Positions 10,127-17,989 of a stretch of DNA of 64,000 bases are shown here, in pieces. Positions within the stretch are counted from its first letter, which is position 1, and each line of letters opens with the position of its first letter. Source of the stretch: GCA-2709075 sp038146865 (GTDB lineage: Bacteria; Pseudomonadota; Alphaproteobacteria; MPNO01; UBA2964); assembly GCA_038146865.1 (NCBI GenBank), contig JAYQSL010000002.1:496001-560000 (forward strand). The letters run 5' to 3'. The notes below the pieces were generated by a model, which was given only the letters and a program-made list of their open reading frames with translations, was not told where the DNA came from and searched no databases. A program made the translations under genes and the position numbers.

Positions 10127-10645
10127 TCAAGCCGCCTCGTCCTGAGAAGCACGGGCCTGCAGGACACGAGCAAGCTGAGCCCCGGGTGCCTGCAGCACTC
10201 CGGCAATCTTCGTCGCTGGGGCATTTAGCACCCCAACAATCTTGCCACGCAATTCATCAAGTGACGGCAATTTCGCGAGATTCTTTACTTCTCCGGCATC
10301 CAATATTTGATCAAAAAGACCACCGCCTATGATTTCTAATTTTTCATTATCATCAGCGAATTTCACTGCCACTTTAGCAGCAATAATAGGATCTTCGGAG
10401 TAAGCGATTGCCGTCGGCCCGACAAAAAGGTCCGACAGGGGTTCAAAACGCGTTCCCCTGAGCGCGAGACGAGTGAGCCTGTTTTTAGTGACTTTGAACA
10501 AAGCTCCAGCCTCACGCATCCGAGCACGTAGTTCCGTCGATTCAGCCACTGTTAAACCCGAAGGACGGGTGACAACAACCAAATTTGCGGAGTCAAACAC
10601 CCCATTAAGCGTTTTAACCAGCTCTTCTTTCTGTAATCGATCCAA
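10127..10645 (-). CDS. rplJ: 50S ribosomal protein L10
   Basis: Base of the ribosomal stalk, binding L12 dimers through its C-terminal helix. 172 aa, starting at TTG (10645) read as MDRLQKEELV, with AGGAGA six bases upstream. No ATG fits the conserved N-terminus, so the TTG start is well supported. The RLALRGT and FVGPTAIAYSEDP segments are typical. The weak start codon and the structured leader upstream fit the known autoregulation of this gene by the L10-L12 complex. Confidence 0.96.
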   Translation of the reverse strand: MDRLQKEELVKTLNGVFDSANLVVVTRPSGLTVAESTELRARMREAGALFKVTKNRLTRLALRGTRFEPLSDLFVGPTAIAYSEDPIIAAKVAVKFADDNEKLEIIGGGLFDQILDAGEVKNLAKLPSLDELRGKIVGVLNAPATKIAGVLQAPGAQLARVLQARASQDEAA

Positions 10646-10799
10646 GCCAACTCTCCTTGCATTATGACCTCTACCATTATGGGAAAGGTCCCGTTACAAC
10701 AGTCCCACCTTAAATTTGATGGAACCGAATGACTGCCCCAGAAGTCCAAGCCACGCCCGATTACCATGAAAGAAATCAAACCGCTTTTTGCACCCCATC

Positions 10800-10852
10800 T
10801 ATACAGGTTGGTTTACCCTTTAAGCACTCAATAAAATGAGCACACCTGTAGT
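10800..10852 (-). ncRNA. L10-leader-like autoregulatory structure upstream of rplJ
   Basis: On the minus strand ACAGGT (10849-10844) pairs with ACCTGT (10808-10803), enclosing a smaller hairpin (GCTCA, loop, TGAGTGC with a G-U pair), followed by a purine-rich stretch. This nested shape, 150 bases before rplJ, matches the place and general form of the L10 leader, the binding site of the L10-L12 complex. A covariance search was not possible, so the family assignment is inference. Confidence 0.45.
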
Positions 10853-10893
10853 CTCGGACAGGACGGACCAAAATAAATTTTTAGCCCGCAAAA

Positions 10894-10930
10894 CCAGTGT
10901 TCACCGACAATTCGTCATAGCTAACACTGG
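10894..10930 (-). terminator. Stem-loop after rplA, possible attenuator
   Basis: An 8-bp perfect inverted repeat (CCAGTGTT / AACACTGG) lies 16 bases after the rplA stop and is followed on the minus strand by a short TTTT. It could partially terminate rplKA transcription before rplJL. The U-run is weak, so full termination is unlikely. This and the L10-leader-like structure are the only features seen in the 300-base gap between rplA and rplJ. Confidence 0.4.
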
Positions 10931-10945
10931 AATCTGTTTATAAGC

Positions 10946-11650
10946 TCAGCTTTCTCCAGCCCCCAATACGGCCGAGACATCCAACTTAATGCCAGGCCCC
11001 ATGGTTGAACTGATCGAAACTCGCTTAATGAATGTTCCTTTTGCGCCACTCGGTTTTGAACGACTAACCGCATTTACGAGTGCAGACACATTTTCCGAAA
11101 GGGCTTTTTCCTCAAAACTCGCCTTTCCAACTCCGGCATGGATCAAGCCGGCTTTTTCAACGCGAAACTCTACTTGCCCACCTTTTGCGCCTTGCACTGC
11201 TTCTGTGACATCTTGAGTTACAGTCCCTAATTTTGGATTTGGCATAAGACCTTTAGGGCCCAAAACCCTTCCCAACTTCCCTACAACGGGCATTAAATCA
11301 GGGGTCGATACACAACGATCAAAGTTAATCTCCCCTGCCTCTATTTTCTCAGCAAGGTCTTCAGCGCCAACTATATCCGCGCCAGCTGCTTTAGCTTCCT
11401 CAGCCTTATCGCCTCTCGCAAATACAGCAACCCGAATAGTTTTTCCGGTGCCGTGTGGAAGCTGAACCATGCCACGCACCATCTGATCAGCATGCCGCGG
11501 ATCAACACCTAAGTTCATCGCCACTTCGACGGTCTCATCAAATTTAGCAGTGGCATTTTCTTTAACTAGCTTTACGGCGTCTGAAAGCGAATAATCGTGA
11601 TTTCTGTCGATTTTATCTGCAATATTTTTAAGTCGTTTCCCAAAAGCCAT
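10946..11650 (-). CDS. rplA: 50S ribosomal protein L1
   Basis: L1-stalk protein of the large subunit, 234 aa. Recognised from MAFGKRLKNIADKID, NLGVDPRHADQMVRG, VLGPKGLMPNPKLGTVT and the C-terminal KRVSISSTMGPGIKLD. The ATG at 11650 has GGAG eight bases upstream. It starts two bases after the rplK stop, so the two are translationally close. In relatives L1 represses its own operon by binding its mRNA. No mimic site was recognised here. Confidence 0.97.
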   Translation of the reverse strand: MAFGKRLKNIADKIDRNHDYSLSDAVKLVKENATAKFDETVEVAMNLGVDPRHADQMVRGMVQLPHGTGKTIRVAVFARGDKAEEAKAAGADIVGAEDLAEKIEAGEINFDRCVSTPDLMPVVGKLGRVLGPKGLMPNPKLGTVTQDVTEAVQGAKGGQVEFRVEKAGLIHAGVGKASFEEKALSENVSALVNAVSRSKPSGAKGTFIKRVSISSTMGPGIKLDVSAVLGAGES

Positions 11651-11652
11651 AA

Positions 11653-12084
11653 TTAATCTCCAGTGACCTCTATACCCATGGAACGAGCAGAACCCGCCAA
11701 CATTCGGCTCGCCGAGTCCACGTCATACGCATTGAGGTCGCTCATCTTTTTTTCTGCTATCTCTCTCAGCTGGGCCATGGAAACTGAACCAGCCACATTG
11801 CGACCGGCTTCACCCGACCCTTTTTGGACCTTTGCAGCCTCTTTTATAAAGTGTGACGCCGGCGGCATCTTAGTTTCAAAAGTGAAGCTCTTATCCGCAA
11901 ACACGGTTATAACAGTTGGTATAGGTATACCCTGCTGCTCGTTCTGTGTCTGAGCATTGAAAGCCTTGCAAAATTCCATAATATTAAGGCCCGCTTGACC
12001 CAACGCGGGTCCTATGGGCGGGGACGGATTTGCCTGGCCTGCGGGAACTTGGAGTTTAACATAACCTTCTATTTTTTTTGCCAT
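11653..12084 (-). CDS. rplK: 50S ribosomal protein L11
   Basis: L11 of the GTPase-associated centre, 143 aa. The ATG at 12084 starts MAKKIEGYVKLQVPAGQANP with AAGGAA upstream. The open frame reaches 12138, but those 18 extra residues are not L11-like. The proline-rich N-terminal segment (ANPSPPIGPALGQAGLNIMEFCKAFN) that binds RNA and RelA-type factors is intact. Forms the rplKA unit downstream of nusG. Confidence 0.97.
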   Translation of the reverse strand: MAKKIEGYVKLQVPAGQANPSPPIGPALGQAGLNIMEFCKAFNAQTQNEQQGIPIPTVITVFADKSFTFETKMPPASHFIKEAAKVQKGSGEAGRNVAGSVSMAQLREIAEKKMSDLNAYDVDSASRMLAGSARSMGIEVTGD

Positions 12085-12176
12085 TATATTCCTTAGTCCT
12101 TCCCAAGGTTTGTGGTCAGGCGATGGCTTGCCTCCCACAGTCTATCAAATTGTAAAACACCTATGACGAACATCTA

Positions 12177-12707
12177 TTACAGCTTCTCCACCTGGGCATA
12201 CTCGAGTTCAACCGGTGTTGCGCGGCCAAATATCGAAACAGAAACCTTAATCCTAGATTTTTCTTCATCTACTTCTTCTACAAGGCCATTGAACGAACTG
12301 AAAGGCCCGTCCGAGACACGAACCTGCTCCCCAACCTCGAAAGAAATCATTGGCTTTGGTCGATCAATCCCCTCTTGGACCTGATGCATAATTCTTTCTG
12401 CTTCACTCTTTGAAATTGGGGATGGTTTGCCCCCACTGCCTAAAAACCCAGTGACCTTCGGCGTGTCTTTGATGAGATGCCACGCTTCATCAACCATTTC
12501 CATTTTAACCAAAACATATCCAGGGAAAAATTTCCTATCTGAACTAACCTTGGCACCCCTTTTGATTTGAACTACCTCCTCAGATGGAACTTGAATATCC
12601 TCTATGATATCATCAAGGCCATTTTTACGGGCTTGCTCCCTGACTGACTGAGCCACCTTGGTCTCAAAACCCGAGTAAACATGTACGACATACCAGCGTG
12701 CGGTCAT
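12177..12707 (-). CDS. nusG: Transcription termination/antitermination factor NusG
   Basis: NusG links RNA polymerase to Rho or the ribosome. 176 aa with an N-terminal NGN domain (RWYVVHVYSGFETKV; FFPGYVLVKMEM) and a C-terminal KOW domain (VGEQVRVSDGPFSSFNGLVEEV). ATG at 12707 is preceded by AGGTGG at five bases. A GTG nine bases further upstream is in frame but lies inside that ribosome site. The gene begins one base after the secE stop. Confidence 0.96.
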   Translation of the reverse strand: MTARWYVVHVYSGFETKVAQSVREQARKNGLDDIIEDIQVPSEEVVQIKRGAKVSSDRKFFPGYVLVKMEMVDEAWHLIKDTPKVTGFLGSGGKPSPISKSEAERIMHQVQEGIDRPKPMISFEVGEQVRVSDGPFSSFNGLVEEVDEEKSRIKVSVSIFGRATPVELEYAQVEKL

Positions 12708-12708
12708 T

Positions 12709-12906
12709 TTAACCACCTATTCCCAGCACTAACTTCACAAGAACTGCTAGAGCCTGATCAACCAAGAAGAAAAATAAAGCAGCGATCGTGACAAAAACAA
12801 ATACCATCACAGTCGAAATAGTTGTTTCTTTGCGCGAAGGCCAGGTCACTTTTCCAACCTCCCGCTTTACCTCTTGCAGAAACTGAAATGGGTTTGTCTT
12901 CGACAT
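12709..12906 (-). CDS. secE: Preprotein translocase subunit SecE
   Basis: Small SecYEG subunit, 65 aa from the ATG at 12906 (MSKTNPFQFLQEVKREVGKVTWPSRKE). The amphipathic KVTWPSRKET segment is the SecE hallmark, and a single membrane helix follows (about residues 33-60). An upstream in-frame TTG at 12933 would add nine unconvincing residues. Sits between tRNA-Trp and nusG, the conserved order. Confidence 0.95.
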   Translation of the reverse strand: MSKTNPFQFLQEVKREVGKVTWPSRKETTISTVMVFVFVTIAALFFFLVDQALAVLVKLVLGIGG

Positions 12907-12940
12907 GTTTAAACTACCTACGAAATTACCCAACTAATTG

Positions 12941-13016
12941 TGGCAGGAGTGGAGGGACTCGAACCCCCAACCCCCGGTTTTGGAGACCGGTGCTCTGCCA
13001 GTTGAGCTACACTCCT
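12941..13016 (-). tRNA. trnW: tRNA-Trp (CCA anticodon)
   Basis: 76 nt including an encoded 3' CCA. The minus strand gives acceptor AGGAGTG pairing with CACTCCT, a D arm with AGCTCAACTGG, an anticodon loop CTCCAAA (anticodon CCA) on an ACCGG/CCGGG-type stem, and a TTCGAGTC T loop. Located between tuf and secE as in most proteobacteria. Confidence 0.97.
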
Positions 13017-13033
13017 ATTCACCTCAAAAGACA

Positions 13034-14224
13034 CTATCCAGCGATAGATGCGACGACTCCGGCACCGACAGTACGTCCGCCCTCTCTGATTGCGAAGCGC
13101 AACCCTTCGTCCATTGCAATTGGCTGAATAAGCTCAACGTCCATCGTCACATTATCCCCAGGCATAACCATTTCCGTGCCCTCAGGCAGGCCAACCGCGC
13201 CGGTAACATCTGTAGTACGGAAATAAAACTGAGGACGATAATTCGAGAAAAACGGAGTATGACGTCCACCTTCTTCCTTGGTAAGAATGTAGGCCTCAGC
13301 TTTAAATTTTGTATGCGGGGTAATCGAACCAGGCTTCGCCAACACCTGGCCACGCTCAACAGCCTCACGATCAACACCGCGAAGCAGCGCACCAATGTTA
13401 TCTCCGGCTTCGCCCTGGTCGAGAAGCTTGCGGAACATCTCTACCCCGGTAACAACCGTTTTTGAGGTATCCTTGAGACCAACAATCTCAACCTCATCTC
13501 CAACATTAACAATACCACGCTCAACACGGCCAGTAACAACAGTACCTCGACCTGAAATAGAGAAAACATCTTCGATCGGCATCAAAAATGCCTGATCCTT
13601 AGGACGCTCCGGCTGAGGAATATAGTCATCTACCGCTGCCATCAACTCAAGAATTGCATTCTTGCCCGTAGCCTCATCGCTGTCTTCAAGAGCTGCAAGC
13701 GCAGACCCCTTAATCACAGGGATATCGTCGCCAGGAAACTCATATGAAGACAACAACTCGCGAACCTCTAGCTCAACGAGCTCTAGAAGTTCTTCATCAT
13801 CAACTTGGTCAACTTTATTCAGAAACACAACAATCGCCGGAACCCCAACCTGACGCGCCAAAAGTATATGCTCTCTGGTTTGAGGCATTGGGCCATCAGC
13901 CGCAGAAACAACCAAAATCGCGCCATCCATTTGCGCCGCACCCGTGATCATGTTCTTCACGTAGTCCGCGTGACCAGGGCAATCAACATGCGCGTAGTGA
14001 CGGTTATCTGTCTCATATTCAACATGCGCCGTAGCAATCGTTATACCACGTTCCCGCTCTTCCGGCGCGTTATCAATCTCATCATACGCCTTAAAGTCCG
14101 CACCCCCAGACTCAGCAAGCGTTTTCGTGATCGCTGCCGTTAAAGACGTCTTGCCATGGTCCACGTGACCAATTGTCCCAATATTGCAGTGCGGCTTTGT
14201 CCGCTCAAACTTTTCTTTCGCCAT
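13034..14224 (-). CDS. tuf: Elongation factor Tu
   Basis: EF-Tu delivers aminoacyl-tRNA to the ribosome. 396 aa, full length. GTPase motifs: GHVDHGKT (19-26), RGITI, DCPGHADY and NKVD. The sequence KPHCNIGTIGH and the insert GGADFKAYDEIDNAPEER are typical of Alphaproteobacteria. Cotranscribed with tRNA-Tyr and tRNA-Gly upstream and tRNA-Trp downstream. A second tuf copy may lie in the str operon outside the window. Confidence 0.98.
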   Translation of the reverse strand: MAKEKFERTKPHCNIGTIGHVDHGKTSLTAAITKTLAESGGADFKAYDEIDNAPEERERGITIATAHVEYETDNRHYAHVDCPGHADYVKNMITGAAQMDGAILVVSAADGPMPQTREHILLARQVGVPAIVVFLNKVDQVDDEELLELVELEVRELLSSYEFPGDDIPVIKGSALAALEDSDEATGKNAILELMAAVDDYIPQPERPKDQAFLMPIEDVFSISGRGTVVTGRVERGIVNVGDEVEIVGLKDTSKTVVTGVEMFRKLLDQGEAGDNIGALLRGVDREAVERGQVLAKPGSITPHTKFKAEAYILTKEEGGRHTPFFSNYRPQFYFRTTDVTGAVGLPEGTEMVMPGDNVTMDVELIQPIAMDEGLRFAIREGGRTVGAGVVASIAG

Positions 14225-14290
14225 CTTTAATCTTCCCTTTAAAAGACGCCTAAACCAAAAACCTTACTATCGCTACAACCCCAAAATGGT

Positions 14291-14364
14291 TGGAGCGGGT
14301 GATGGGAATCGAACCCACGTAACCAGCTTGGAAGGCTGGGGCTCTACCATTGAGCTACACCCGC
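14291..14364 (-). tRNA. trnG: tRNA-Gly (TCC anticodon)
   Basis: 74 nt with encoded CCA. Acceptor GCGGGTG pairs with CACCCGC, the D arm holds AGCTCAATGG, the anticodon loop CTTCCAA gives TCC, and the T loop is TTCGATTC. It lies 66 bp upstream of tuf and 55 bp downstream of tRNA-Tyr, so one transcript probably carries all three. Confidence 0.97.
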
Positions 14365-14419
14365 AGTGCAACATCTCCTACCAGACCTCAAGCTCCCTCA
14401 CAATCTTCCACCTGCCGCA

Positions 14420-14505
14420 TGGTGGAGGGGGTTGGATTCGAACCAACGTAGGCGTACGCCAACGGGTTTACAGCCCGTCCCCTTTAGCCACTCGGGCACC
14501 CCTCC
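14420..14505 (-). tRNA. trnY: tRNA-Tyr (GTA anticodon)
   Basis: 86 nt including encoded CCA, with a long variable arm as expected for a class II tRNA. Acceptor GGAGGGG pairs with CCCCTCC, the anticodon loop CTGTAAA gives GTA, and the T loop is TTCGAATC. First element of the tRNA-Tyr/tRNA-Gly/tuf transcript. Confidence 0.97.
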
Positions 14506-14540
14506 GGAAACGGCCCAACTAAGCGAAAAATTGAGTGCGG

Positions 14541-14570
14541 GAATTACAGGAAATCTGCCTCGCTTGTCAA
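14541..14570 (-). promoter_or_regulatory. Promoter of the tRNA-Tyr/tRNA-Gly/tuf operon
   Basis: Minus strand: a perfect TTGACA (14570-14565), an 18-base spacer, then TAATTC (14546-14541). The predicted start is about 30 bases before tRNA-Tyr. On the plus strand the same bases read TTGTCA, followed 15 bases later by TATACT, a weaker candidate promoter for rlmB. Confidence 0.6.
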
Positions 14571-14687
14571 TAACTAAACAACACTATACTTAATAAGACT
14601 CCATTTTCCCATGGGACATTAAATCTTACCAGTAAATAACGAGCGTGTTATAGATTGTATCAGGCTGTAGGGCAAGGAAACACTCAA

Positions 14688-15443
14688 ATGCGTAACAAAA
14701 ATCCCAACAGCGCAAAAAAACTACAAAATTCACCAACCGATGAACGTTGGATATGGGGCAGACATCCAGTCCAGGCGGCTTTAGCGAACCCAAAGCGAAA
14801 AATTTTAAGGCTGATATTCGCAGAGGGTAGTGACCACGATCTGAATTTGGTTCCCAAACCGGAGACATTACCGAAACACGAAATTACCGAATTGTTGCCC
14901 TCAGAAGCCGTACATCAAGGCTTTGCGTTACTCGCCGAACCCCTCCCAAAGGTTTACTTGGAAGATATAATTTCGCTCACAAAATCAAAAACTAGGGCTA
15001 CGATCCTTGTTTTGGATCGAATTACAGACCCTCACAACGTCGGAGCTATCATGAGGTCGGCATCGGTTTTTGGCGCTGATGCTGTAATCATTTCGGACCG
15101 CCATGCCCCCACCCTGAATGGCACACTTGCAAAGTCATCTTCGGGAGCAATAGAGACGATACCTCTTGTTCGCGTGACGAACTTAGTTAGAGCTATAAGG
15201 TCGCTTCAAAAACAGGGTTTTTGGTGCGTCGGCCTGGACTCAGATGCCGACACACCCTTGGAGGACCAGAAACCCGCTCCACATCAGATTATCGCCTTAG
15301 GAGCGGAAGGCCCGGGCCTGCGGAGACTTACACGGGAGGCCTGTGACACAATTTGCAAGATAAGTTCCGCTGGTCCCATCAGCAGTTTAAATGTCTCTAA
15401 TGCAGCAGCGGTGGCATTATTCAGCTTTAATCGGTTGCAGTAG
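14688..15443 (+). CDS. rlmB: 23S rRNA (guanosine-2'-O-)-methyltransferase, RlmB/TrmH family
   Basis: SPOUT-class RNA 2'-O-ribose methyltransferase, probably modifying 23S rRNA. An N-terminal substrate-binding part begins with RWIWGRHPVQAAL. The three SpoU motifs follow: DRITDPHNVGAIMRSA, then IIALGAEGPGLR, then SLNVSNAAAVALF near the C-terminus. ATG at 14688 has AAGGAA upstream. An in-frame TTG at 14655 would add 11 residues. 251 aa, normal length. The RlmB rather than TrmH label rests on the N-terminal extension and the usual neighbourhood with tRNA-Tyr and tuf. Confidence 0.88.
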   Translation: MRNKNPNSAKKLQNSPTDERWIWGRHPVQAALANPKRKILRLIFAEGSDHDLNLVPKPETLPKHEITELLPSEAVHQGFALLAEPLPKVYLEDIISLTKSKTRATILVLDRITDPHNVGAIMRSASVFGADAVIISDRHAPTLNGTLAKSSSGAIETIPLVRVTNLVRAIRSLQKQGFWCVGLDSDADTPLEDQKPAPHQIIALGAEGPGLRRLTREACDTICKISSAGPISSLNVSNAAAVALFSFNRLQ

Positions 15444-15528
15444 AACTAGTCACTCAGCTGCGTAAGCGATATCGCTTCAGATTACCGAAACTAGGTCGCG
15501 TACTAAGCGGAAGTTTTCTTCAACACTA

Positions 15529-16125
15529 TCAGTTCAAATCGAAGGGTATCTGCTCTGGTCCGGAAATTTCAGACTTCGTGCCATCTTCAAAATACCGAAA
15601 CTGCTTAAAAGTCCCGGAACGCTGTGATCGAACTATTACCGCGATAGACTTTTTATCCTGCGCAAACTCTGAATGGATCAACCAAGGCCTCACAATATCA
15701 ACATCGCCGGGGCCACACAGCTCTGAGTGCGACTCTTTCAGGACAAGATTGCCGTCGATCTCAGAGGAGTCATAATGGACGATGCGCTCTTCACCCTCAA
15801 GAATGCCGTAAATTGTCCAAGCACTGCCGTGATCATGTATCATCGCATAACCTCCGGGCTTTTTGATAAGCGCATTTATTACAAATCCATAATCAGGGTC
15901 TTCATAAAACAAAAGATTGCCCACCCTATCCGTGTCTGGATTATAGCCCGTTACGGGCCAGTTCTGGGCGTGGGAAATTAATTCAGGATCAGCAATCATT
16001 TTTTTTAAGAGAGCACGACACGAAACCCAACATTCTGGCTCTCCTATTCCGCTCCCCATCACCTGACGCATTGAATCTACAAACGTCTCTACAGCTGGAA
16101 GCATTGGGCGCGTTAAACTCTCCAT
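15529..16125 (-). CDS. Cysteine-dioxygenase-like cupin protein
   Basis: 198-aa single-domain cupin. H97 and H99 in MIHDHGSAWTIYGILEGEE and H151 in RPWLIHSEF give the three-histidine iron site of the cysteine dioxygenase / thiol dioxygenase fold. Substrate unknown; a small thiol or carboxylate is possible. It faces rlmB tail-to-tail and lies 53 bp downstream of the PhyH gene in the same direction, so it may be second in a two-gene unit. A distant homologue with the same HxH pattern is encoded at 30922-31434. Confidence 0.65.
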   Translation of the reverse strand: MESLTRPMLPAVETFVDSMRQVMGSGIGEPECWVSCRALLKKMIADPELISHAQNWPVTGYNPDTDRVGNLLFYEDPDYGFVINALIKKPGGYAMIHDHGSAWTIYGILEGEERIVHYDSSEIDGNLVLKESHSELCGPGDVDIVRPWLIHSEFAQDKKSIAVIVRSQRSGTFKQFRYFEDGTKSEISGPEQIPFDLN

Positions 16126-16178
16126 TAGTCAATCCCCTCAAAATGGTTCACATAACCAGTAAGACAAAAAACATTCTT

Positions 16179-16985
16179 TCACCTTCTGCCAAGAAATTCT
16201 TCTCTGACCTTCACCATATGGGCTGCAATTACCGGATCATAATCCACATCAGTGAGCTTTTCATAATCCCAGTAACCATGGCGGTCCTCACCACGCAAGA
16301 GTGTTGCAATTGGCTTGCCTTCTCCATGCCATTTTGTCTGCTTAGTTCCCGGAGTTGCATAATGAATGGACATCCCAATCCTCCTGTCATCTGATTGGTT
16401 GGGCTCAGAGCTGTGCACTGTACATTCATGGTGGATTGAAAATTGTCCGGGCTCCAAAGGCATATATTCTGACGCAGTTTCGTCGACGTTTTTGGTAGTC
16501 TGCCCCCTAATTAACAAATTATCAGGATTAGGGTCATTATCGAATTCAGTGTCTGCGAGATGAGAGCCAGGAATACACCTGAGGCACCCCGTGTGAGGGT
16601 TGGCTGGAGTGAACGCAACCCAGAGAGTGAGAGACTCTTGGGGGACTAACCCGTAATAGTAAGTGTCGGCATGCCACGAGATCCATTTCCCATCCCCAGC
16701 ATCTTTCGCAAAGACTGACGACCCCCAGCATATGATATCTGGTCCGATTAAATCTTCCACAGCGTCTAAAATTTTTTCATTTGCGATAAGCCTGCAGAGC
16801 CTGCCAAATGGCATATGAGCCTTTAGGGTCAAACTAAATTGGGCATGGGAGCCAGTATCTTTCTCATAATGTTCAATGTCTGCTCTGCAAGCCGCGGCCT
16901 CATCAGCGGATATCCCATCCATCGGATATATAAAGCCCTTCTCTTTGAACTCTGCAATTTGACTCTCCGATAAATGTTTTCCCAT
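16179..16985 (-). CDS. Phytanoyl-CoA dioxygenase (PhyH) family protein
   Basis: Predicted Fe(II)/2-oxoglutarate dioxygenase, 268 aa. Iron ligands are H105 and D107 (SWHADTYYYG) and H191 (CTVHSSEPNQ), with R201/R202 for 2-oxoglutarate. ATG at 16985 is preceded by a G-rich site. The frame is open to a TTG at 17006. Similar in layout to the protein at 20067-20885 (shared PMDGIS/PIDGIS N-terminus and conserved GPDI-WHxD-GCLR-IPxSHL order), so the two are probably paralogues. Such proteins hydroxylate varied small molecules; substrate unknown. Confidence 0.8.
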   Translation of the reverse strand: MGKHLSESQIAEFKEKGFIYPMDGISADEAAACRADIEHYEKDTGSHAQFSLTLKAHMPFGRLCRLIANEKILDAVEDLIGPDIICWGSSVFAKDAGDGKWISWHADTYYYGLVPQESLTLWVAFTPANPHTGCLRCIPGSHLADTEFDNDPNPDNLLIRGQTTKNVDETASEYMPLEPGQFSIHHECTVHSSEPNQSDDRRIGMSIHYATPGTKQTKWHGEGKPIATLLRGEDRHGYWDYEKLTDVDYDPVIAAHMVKVREEFLGRR

Positions 16986-17080
16986 TCCCTTCCCCCAAAA
17001 AATCAAACCCTCGTAGTTTTGCGTCGGTTGAGCTTTTATGCAAGCTGTGAAACGTGCTACAAATGGAAAAAGTCAATATA

Positions 17081-17156
17081 GCCGGCATAGCTCAGTTGGT
17101 AGAGCATCTGATTTGTAATCAGGGGGTCAGGGGTTCAAATCCTCTTGCCGGCACCA
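17081..17156 (+). tRNA. trnT: tRNA-Thr (TGT anticodon)
   Basis: 76 nt with encoded CCA. Acceptor GCCGGCA pairs with TGCCGGC, the D arm is AGCTCAGTTGG, the anticodon loop TTTGTAA gives TGT, and the T loop is TTCAAATC. Stands alone; no integrase or duplicated tRNA end was seen next to it. Confidence 0.97.
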
Positions 17157-17271
17157 TTTTTATCTCTTATCTTCAATATCTTACAGATAATTTCTAACAG
17201 CCAAACGCGCCGAAGAGGAGTCGGCTGACGTGGAGCTAACGGTAAGCAACTGTTCTCTGGATCTAGTGTCC

Positions 17272-17301
17272 AAAAAAAAGCCCCAGCAATGCCGGGGCTT
17301 T
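17272..17301 (-). terminator. Rho-independent terminator
   Basis: 8-bp stem AAAGCCCC / GGGGCTTT with a 9-base loop that can form two inner GC pairs. On the minus strand it is followed by a run of U from the eight A at 17272-17279. On the plus strand only TTTGG follows, so termination of tRNA-Thr transcripts would be weaker. Confidence 0.75.
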
Positions 17302-17372
17302 GGTCTTGGGTCCATTGGACGGGGGTTATCCAATGGTTGCTAAATACCCCTCCAAAGTTACAGAATACCGAC
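17272..17372 (-). ncRNA. Candidate small RNA ending in an intrinsic terminator
   Basis: The 377-base gap after tRNA-Thr contains, read on the minus strand, a first hairpin with an 8-bp perfect stem (CCATTGGA / TCCAATGG, 17336-17312). A strong terminator follows (AAAGCCCC / GGGGCTTT, 17301-17277, running into eight U). No minus-strand gene precedes it for over 600 bases, so the terminator may belong to a small RNA of roughly 90-100 nt. The 5' end and promoter are uncertain. Alternatively it ends an unseen transcript from the metallo-hydrolase gene at 17990. Confidence 0.4.
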
Positions 17373-17533
17373 GGGATTGTGACGATTTTGTGAAACCCCT
17401 TCTCTAGACGTCTACCGTAGATCGTTCAGATGGCTTGGTATGCTTCCTGTCAACGATACTGATTATTTCTGCAGAGTAGGTTACGGTGCCTAGCCAACCC
17501 ATCTGTTCTAAATCTTCAAGAGTGTCAAGAAAT

Positions 17534-17731
17534 ATGGAGAATAACGAAAAATCTATTACCTGCCATTTTTGCTTTAGCCAATTCGAATTAGACCTTGCTG
17601 TCAGTCCGGAATTTTCTGGTAAAGTGACCGAAATCTATGACTGTGTCGTATGTTGCAATCCAAACAAGGTTGTTTACGAAGTTTGTGGTGGAGACGTTTT
17701 AACGCTGCAAGTCAGCGACGGGAACGAATGA
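17534..17731 (+). CDS. CPXCG-motif cysteine-rich small protein
   Basis: 65 aa. C10 and C13 (ITCHFC) plus C37, C40 and C41 (DCVVCCNPN) match the Cys_rich_CPXG family, a probable small zinc-ribbon protein of unknown role. Here the first knuckle reads CHFC rather than CPYC. The ATG at 17534 is chosen; an upstream in-frame GTG at 17486 adds residues outside the family. The ribosome site is weak. Confidence 0.7.
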   Translation: MENNEKSITCHFCFSQFELDLAVSPEFSGKVTEIYDCVVCCNPNKVVYEVCGGDVLTLQVSDGNE

Positions 17732-17741
17732 GCCAGACTTT

Positions 17742-17870
17742 ATGAATACCAATCAGCGCGGATTTCCCAAAAAAGATACGGCAATAGCCATATTAATGAT
17801 GGTGGCAGTTTTCACGTCGTTTTCCACTGTCACATTATCAAACTTCCTGTCAGACAGAGAGGATATCTAG
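17742..17870 (+). CDS. Possible 42-aa single-pass membrane protein
   Basis: Short ORF beginning MNTNQRGFPKKDTAIAIL. Residues about 14-36 are a hydrophobic stretch suited to one membrane helix, with basic residues before it and an acidic tail (SDREDI). It starts 11 bp after the CPXCG gene. The ribosome-binding site is poor. No family recognised. Confidence 0.35.
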   Translation: MNTNQRGFPKKDTAIAILMMVAVFTSFSTVTLSNFLSDREDI

Positions 17871-17989
17871 AACAACTAGAATACAGAAAGAGCATTGCGA
17901 TTCGAGATGTCATCAGACAAAAAGTTGAAGCCTTGAAAAGGAATAAAATCTCGGCTGCCTTCGACTTGGCGACGCCTGGCAATCAAAAT

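Noticed and set aside
12708..12716. Upstream GTG start for nusG
   Set aside because: The GTG lies inside the ribosome-binding site of the better ATG and within the secE stop region.
15464..15477. 14-bp palindrome AAGCGATATCGCTT
   Set aside because: Single copy between convergent genes with no T-run; could be chance or a weak terminator, not enough to call.
17081..17156. tRNA-Thr as an integration site for an island
   Set aside because: No integrase and no repeated tRNA 3' end was seen downstream.
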